Positions 58,026-64,000 of a stretch of 64,000 bases of DNA are shown here, one piece after another. Location of the stretch: NCBI GenBank assembly GCA_023313575.1, contig JAJTTP010000009.1, forward strand, positions 682,001 to 746,000, given 5' to 3'. Below the pieces are notes generated by a model. It saw only the letters and a program-made list of their open reading frames with translations, did not search any database and had not been told where the DNA came from. Made by a program: the position numbers and the translations under genes. The stretch's first letter is position 1, and each line of letters begins with the position of its first letter. This DNA comes from Eutypella sp. D-1. Its lineage: Eukaryota > Ascomycota > Sordariomycetes > Xylariales > Diatrypaceae.

Positions 58026-60631
58026 TTAAGCGTCCTCGATGTCCAACTTGATGATCTTGCCAATAGCAATGGTTTGACCCTGGGTGATTAAGACAATTAG
58101 CAAGGTGAAAGGGGTTTAGGGCTATTTTTGTGCTAGCACTCACTTGATCTCGTAGAGTGAACCGACCCATCTGCGCATAGTCCTCGAACTTCTCGACACA
58201 GACGGTGCCCGCGCCGCCGGTCACTTCCATGCGGGCGATGATGCTATCACCCTTCTTCGCGTGCGTTGGGGGCACCTTGCTCTTGCGGCCCGTCTTCGGC
58301 TGCAGCTTGTGTAGTAAGGCCGCAAACGTGACCTCTTCCACGGCAGAGTGAACGTGCAGCACACAGTTGAAACCTGTGAAAAAAAGCGAATCAGTCATCT
58401 CTTTCGTGTTTCCTCGGAGTACAATGATAGCGGTAGATATTGCCGGGTGGAGCGAAGGGAAGAACTCCCGCAATAATACCAAGTGAACAAGCGTTGAACT
58501 GAGATAAGGGGAACATGTAGACCTACCGGCACTTAGAATGCTCTTTAGTTCAAGAATCTTGATTTGGGCCTCGAAGGACTTGACGTTGTGCACTAGACGC
58601 TTGGGCGAGCACAAAACGAAGCCAGGCAGAACGTCCTCTTCTTCGATTCCACGAAGCCGGATGCGCACCTGGTCACCGCACTGGGCAATCGCCACCTCGT
58701 CTTCTTGTTCCCCATATAGGGCAGCGACGTCTATCTTTTCCTTGTTAGGCATCATGATCAAGCTCATGCCCTTCTTGATAACGCCAGCCTCGACCTTGCC
58801 TTCCACCATGGTACCGAGATCACGGTACTTGCCGCTGATCGGCATCATAAATGGAGCGTTGGTCTTGCGTTCGAGGGCGGTCATGTTATCGAGGTACTCG
58901 AGCAATGAAGGTCCGTTGTACCAAGGTGCTACACTTTGGGGGACCCGGTCCTTAATGCCCATAGTTTGTTGAGCAGCGATAGGCATGAAGAATACATCCG
59001 TCTTGAGGTTGTACCCAGTTCCCTTCAAGAACTGGGACAGCTTCGTCGTACACTCCTTGTATCTATCTTCGCTCCAGTTGACGGTGGAGTCATCCATCTT
59101 GTTGATGGCGACCACCAGCTTGTTGACGCCCTGGGTTTTCGCAAGCACTGGCCCCGAGTTAGCAATTTTTAAATCCGTGGTAGATAGCTTTCGATGGCTA
59201 GATAGGCGGGATTGTTGGCTTCTCTCTTGCGGTTACTTACTAGCATGCTCACGGGTCTGACCTCCCTTCTCGAAACCAGTCTCGTATTCACCCTTGCGAG
59301 CACTGATAACGAGGATACCGACATCCGCCTGCGAGGCGCCGCCAATCATGCTTGGCACGTACGTCTTGTGACCGGGGGCATCCAGAATGGAGTACCGCCG
59401 CTTCTCGGTCTCAAAGAATCCTCGGCCGACCTCGACCGTCTTGCCCTTGGAGCGCTCCTCTTTAGTGAGATCAAGAGCCCAAGACAGATACCAGGTCTCA
59501 CGGCCGGCATCCTTAGCTTCTCGCTTATACTTGTCCATGGTTCGCTCGTCGACCATGCCGGTGGCGTACAAAATGGAACCACCCAAGGTCGACTTGCCAG
59601 CATCAACGTGGCCAATGAAAATAATGTTCACGTGCTCCTTGCCGTAGATTTCCTTGAGAGTCTCATCGTCGACATCGGCGGCTTGCTGGTCCATAACAAT
59701 GTCTGCGTTACGGCTAGCGCCCTTGCCACCCCTGGAAGGGCTCGACCGACCGGAGGAGGGGGTCGGCGAGGTCTTCCCGCTTGGAGCCTTCGTAGTCTCA
59801 CCCGTCTTCTCAATGGCCTTGGCGGCTGTAACCTTAGTGCCGGCATCGGTGCTTGCGGATTCGCTCTTCTGCTCTGATGGCGGCGCTTCTTCCTTTTTAG
59901 CCTCCTCTTTAGGGGGAGCGGAGCTACCGCCGATAGAAAGGACCTTGGTGGCGGCTTTAGGCTTGGGCGCATCGCCCCCTATGCTCAAAACTTTGGTGCC
60001 ACCTTCTTTCTTCGCGACGGGCTTAGGGGCATCGGAGGATGTAGCTGCGGCATCAGCAGTTGGCCGCTTCGCAATAGTAGGGACGGATTGGGTTTGGGAG
60101 TTCTTCGGTTGCTGCTTGGGCTTTTGCTGTTGTTGTTGTTGCTGCTGCTGTTGATATGGCTGCTGCTGCTGCTGGTACTGGCCATATTGGCCTTGGTCGG
60201 GTTAGCAATACTCGCTTAAATGGATAAATGAAGTATCTAGAGGTGTCGAGGACCATACCGTAACCCTGATTATAACCCTGTTGGTTGTTATATCTCCCCT
60301 GTTGTCCATAAACATTGCCGTATCCCTGACCATATTGGTCAAACCCCCCTTGGCCACCACCACCACCACCATACTGAGGATAGTAACCACCTTGGCCACC
60401 GTAATACTGCGGCATATAACCACCACCACCACCAGCACCTCCTCCAGTGGCAAATGGTTGACCTGGCTGGAAAGATTGAGCACCAGGGTGGAAAGTAGCA
60501 GCGCCTGGACGGAATGCGTTTGCCTGAGGTTGAGGTTGATTGTTGAGGTTCATCTGCTGGGTTTGGCGGGACAAGTTGTTATCGTCCTGCGCCGCCGCAG
60601 GGTCTTCCTCCCAAGAGTTGAGGTTAGACAT
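58026..60631 (-). CDS. sup35: eRF3 / Sup35, translation termination GTPase with prion-like N-domain
   Basis: Partner of eRF1: GTP hydrolysis drives peptide release at stop codons in the cytoplasm. Exons on the minus strand: 60631..60259, 60191..59241, 59147..58527, 58373..58144, 58079..58026, 743 codons (742 aa). N-domain (about 1-165): MSNLNSWEED start, three A-x-x-F-x-P-G heptads at 37-57, then Gly/Tyr/Gln/Asn-rich sequence ending in Gln tracts. M-domain (about 165-300): charged, with two copies of KVLSIGG-type peptide. GTPase: P-loop GHVDAGKST near 317-325, DAPGHKTYV, and NKMD (INKMDDSTVNW), then the two beta-barrel domains and C-terminal GRFTLRDQ/GQTIAIGKI. All G-motifs are intact. Intron 3 (58374..58526, 153 nt) is 3n and stop-free, so the unspliced frame stays open. 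Confidence 0.96.
58374..58526 (-). other. In-frame, stop-free intron of sup35
   Basis: 153 nt (51 codons) lying between SILSAG and FNCVLHVHS, which are adjacent in eRF3 proteins. Donor GTAGGT and acceptor TTCACAG are canonical. Because it is a multiple of three without stops, an ORF-based gene call would wrongly include it. Confidence 0.85.
60123..60178 (-). repeat. CAG/CAA trinucleotide tract in sup35
   Basis: Codes for the two Gln runs (five, then nine residues, separated by Pro-Tyr) of the prion-like N-domain. CAG and CAA codons are mixed, which limits slippage. Confidence 0.9.
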
Positions 60632-61918
60632 TGTCTCTGCTGTTTGTTCTCTGTCTTTTCTATTGGCGATCGATCTCGAGTATTTGACGATCAGAAACGT
60701 AGACTACCACCTACTCACTACCTACCTTAGGTACGCTATGAGAGGGGGGGTATTTTTTAAGGGATTCGGTTTACAACTTTAATGAATGGAGTGTAATGAA
60801 AAACCGCTATTTCTTAAATAAGAATGTTGCAGGCGACCGAAGTTGAAGTTGAAACTTTACAAGTTACAACTTTGAAAGTATATGCGATTAGACAAGCTGA
60901 CAGTAGGTATCTTATAACCTCATAATAGAGTAGCTCCGTGGACAGGTTTACAGCTGATAAAAGATAAAAAAAGGTTGAAAAGGCGGGGCAAAATATCAGG
61001 ACACCCGTTAGGTAATATTCTTGTAGTCCTATAGTTACCCATACTTTAAGTACCTGCATTGCATACCTGGGATACCTAGGATACCTGGAATACCGTAATG
61101 AGTCACTGCTTCCTTCTGCTTACTTCCACTTCCAAGGCTTATGTTGCCTGAAATTTTATTACCTTTTTTAAACAAGATACCTACGCATTTTGAAAGTCTA
61201 AAAAAAAAAAACCCCTTTAAAGTCGTGTTAGTACTTATAAAACGGGTGACAATTGGTGCCCAATATACCTTGCACACCTAGGTGTAGGTAAATGGAGGGG
61301 CAATTCTAACTTTAGGCAATCAATCAGATACCCATCTATCGATTACCTCACCTCTTCGAATTGTACATATTCAAGTAGTGGGGTCTCCCCCACCAAGTTT
61401 GGAGTACTTCGTACCTCCCGCTTTAGTAGCGTGAATAGTTACATGGTACAGTAGCTGAGTCCCAAGATCAACTGTATTTTGTCCAGGTAACTCCCTGCTG
61501 GCTGTTGCCCAACTGTTGCCCAATCACTATCAGCTAGTGGATCTTCTAGGCTTCAGGCTCCATATCAGTAATTCTCTACCCGTTATAAATACAGTGTTCA
61601 TGTACTGTCCCTCCACTTATTATCGCTCTAGGGCTACCAGGAGGTCTGTGTTTGCTTTTCTACTCGATACTACTGGGTGGGCAGGTAGGCAGTTACCCAT
61701 GTGAGGAACGAATGAATGAATAAACTGCAGTGGGCAACGAACAAAATGAACGGGCCATCTCACAAGAACAAATTAGGTGTGAAAATGATCATACTTTACT
61801 CATTGAATCACTTAAGCACTTCTTTCCCTTACCAATACATAAACTCCTCGGTGTTTGCTAGGATTTCCAAAGTATCCACAGACATGAATTCTATAAAGCA
61901 CCCGCTGCAGCTGCTATT
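60632..61918. other. Divergent promoter region between sup35 and the Ran-binding gene
   Basis: About 1.3 kb, AT-rich, between two divergently transcribed genes; it should hold both promoters. ACCTAGGT occurs at 61275 and related words at 61063-61095. No gene supported. Confidence 0.65.
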
Positions 61919-64000
61919 ATGGATGCCTTCCTATCCAAGCTGAGTTACCACGCCACCAGTTATGCCATTAGATCATGTATCGCCTTAACATCCAAATACG
62001 TTATTCAACACGGTACGAGGCTTCTACAGGTTAGTAATAGTAAATTTACTCCTTTTGCTTGCAGCCGTCAATATCCAACTACTTACTCATCAACCATTTC
62101 ATTATAGACTGTGGATGATGATCCTCTCCATGCTCAGCTCAGCCAGCTGCATCGCCGCCTGGCCCGCAAGATAGAGGTAAGTGAACTACTATGCACCATC
62201 TTCGACAACATCTACACCGTCTCACCAACCACCATACTGTAAGGGCTAAGCTTACTTCTAGAACAGCTTATATCCCCCATCTTAGAAACACTCGAGTTTC
62301 GTTATACCAGGGGAAACTCTGCTCTCGAGCCCGTCGTTCGAACGACTCGAGAGATACGAGCAGATATTGATGCGTTGGCGAAGCGCTTTGAAGTCACTGC
62401 CGTGGCCGCTGAGGGTTCCGGGAATGCCTCCGGAAAGAAACCCCCGGTCGCTGCCGCCGTGCAGCGGGCCGAGTTATTGGCCATTATCGCCGACATGCAG
62501 GAGCTCATCCTGCGCATCGACGATTCCATACCTGGGATCAACATGTGGCTCTCTGCTATCGGTGGCATACAATCGCAGCCCTCGAGCTTCTCGCCTGCCA
62601 GGCTGCTACAAGCTAGTTATCTAGTCAACGTGGGGGACACGCAGTATGCCCTGAACCCTAATCAGTGCGTACAGATTGGCCCGGACTTCGGCCTGTCTCT
62701 CTACATGCTCTTTCGCGGCCATGCCTCCTTCCAAGGGTCCGAGGAGCCGTACGGTGTCGAGGAGGGACAGCGCAAGCCGATGTGGCAGGAAGTCATCCAC
62801 AAAGCACGTGTTCGTCTTTGCCGCGTCCCAATTCGGGATTCTCACCTGGCCAACGGCATGGGCAAGGACTTGTCGCTTTTCGGCTATGCATATCAGCTCC
62901 AGGTCGTGGAGGATTTGGACGACGGGCGGGTCCATACGTTCGATGACGGCGAAGCACAACCTTCCCCCTACGACGGGATAGCGCAAGCCGGAATCCGGGA
63001 GTTCATACCCGTGGGTCAAATAGCCAAAATGCTGTATACCGATGTGGGCAGGATCCTGAACATCCACAACGAGGACGGCGAGTCGAGCAACCCCGTTCTC
63101 TTGCTCAAAAGGGATACCCAGTCCATCCCTTCTATCGCCCATGAAGAACAGCCTAGAAGTTCAGAACAGCCACTAAACTCCATCGAGGACGTCACCGACC
63201 ATAGCGCCCCATCCGAAAGTTCGTTGTCCGGCTCCAGCTCGCAGGACGAGATCGATCGTCAGCTGCGCGAAGAGAGCGTGACGGCCGATGTAATACGAAA
63301 CACAGCGATAACCAGGCCGATTCGATCCGCAGCACCGCCGCCTGACCAGTGGAAATTGCCCCAGGATCTGGACCCCGAGTGGATAGCGCTCGAGGTATTC
63401 AACTTTGACGATGACGACGAGACCTCCGATGATGACGACGAGATAGCGGGTGATGATGATGAATACCGGAGCATAAACAGTCCAGGATCCGGCAAATATA
63501 AAGGGCAAAAGCCCAGCTCGCACCCATCCGTCGACCCTAACCTCATCACACAGCTGCATCGTATGAGCCTCGGCCCACCACCAGGCCCGTCCTCCCGTCC
63601 TCCATCCCGAGATCCGTACACGCAAAACCAACAACTACAGACGCGCCGGGGCCCCGCTGTTCCCACGCGCCGCCACAACGGCAGCAGCGTGCGGGCGGAA
63701 GTCGATGCCGGTGCCGGGGAGGACGCGATTCAGAGGTCCCCATTCGGCGCGATCCGCACGTCGCTCTCGCTCCTCGAGATGCTACTACGTCTGGCGAGCC
63801 TGCAGGAGTTCGAGCAGGCCACCCACCTCGCCATCCCCGACCACGTGTTGCGATTCTACCTCGACAGCGGCGGCGGCGGCGGTGGCGGCGACTCCATGTC
63901 CCTGGGCCGCGCGGAGGCCGAGAGGCGCAAGGTCGGCTTTGATCCTAACGTAGGGGCGGACTCGCCTGCTCGGGGCGGCGGGAGCAGTGGCGGGGATTTC
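61919..64000 (+). CDS. Yrb30-type RanGTP-binding protein (3' truncated by window)
   Basis: Binds the GTP form of Ran/Gsp1 and is thought to modulate nucleocytoplasmic transport. Exons 61919..62029, 62108..62176, 62267..>64000; 638 residues are visible and the frame is open at the window edge. The N-terminus MDAFLSKLSYHATSYAIRS and the helical block LISPILETLEFRYTRGN are the features by which I recognise the fungal Ran_binding (Yrb30) family. The middle region (LLQASYLVNVGDTQYA, YMLFRGHASFQG) forms a strand-rich core. From about residue 400 it is disordered: Ser/Glu-rich, an Asp/Glu-rich acidic stretch (FDDDDETSDDDDE), then Pro/Arg/Gly-rich sequence and a helical segment (SLSLLEMLLRLASLQEFEQA) near 570. 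Acceptor CAG at 62266 was chosen because the alternative TAG four bases upstream leads to a stop. Confidence 0.82.

Overview
The window is nuclear DNA of a filamentous ascomycete. Genes are broken by short introns (about 50-160 nt) with GTAAGT/GTGAGT-type donors, CTAAC/CTGAC-like branch sites and CAG/TAG acceptors. Intergenic DNA is long, CT-rich and full of microsatellites. The protein set (filamentous-type Pab1, HET-domain genes, Yrb30-like Ran-binding protein) fits Pezizomycotina, most likely Sordariomycetes; the species cannot be named from the sequence alone.

Layout. 1-2285: 3' part of the poly(A)-binding protein gene (+). 5681-7967: universal-stress-domain protein (+) behind a heptanucleotide repeat. 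11804-13764: single-span membrane protein with a helical C-terminal half (+), preceded by an overlapping upstream ORF. 15876-16517: unrecognised ORF with coding-like composition. 17593-19323: HET-domain protein (-). 19985-20530: broken relic. 20945-22015: extended SDR reductase (-). 27169-29894: PEP carboxykinase (+), split into many small exons. 31706-35886: PAN2 deadenylase (+), 11 exons. 37678-38217: small secreted four-cysteine protein (+). 38962-41505: divergent HET-like protein (+). 42044-43138: mitochondrial ribosomal protein uS7m (-). 48721-49186: 93-residue dsRNA-binding-fold protein (-). 54600-55860: nitronate monooxygenase (+). 58026-60631: eRF3/SUP35 (-). 61919-64000: Yrb30-type Ran-binding protein (+), cut by the window end. 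The spliced models for PAN2, PEPCK, SUP35, NMO, the USP protein, uS7m and the small genes were joined by hand; the exon lengths add up to whole codons.

How genes relate. Most are ordinary housekeeping or accessory genes with no operon-like grouping. Three of them (Pab1, PAN2, eRF3/SUP35) belong to one biochemical network linking the poly(A) tail, deadenylation and translation termination, and they lie within about 60 kb. The SUP35 N-terminus carries three tandem A-x-x-F-x-P-G heptads that look like the core of the PAM2 peptide bound by the Pab1 MLLE domain, which is also present here. Two HET-type genes mark accessory, self/non-self type content; one sits next to the small secreted protein. 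Intervals at 22-27 kb, 43-48.7 kb and 49.2-54.6 kb are gene-poor.

I did not find a clearly new multi-gene system. The best leads are the SUP35 heptads, an alternative 5' end of PEPCK (upstream ORF versus N-terminal extension), stop-free 3n introns, the dispersed ACCTAGGT palindrome, and the (TATACTC)n leader repeat.
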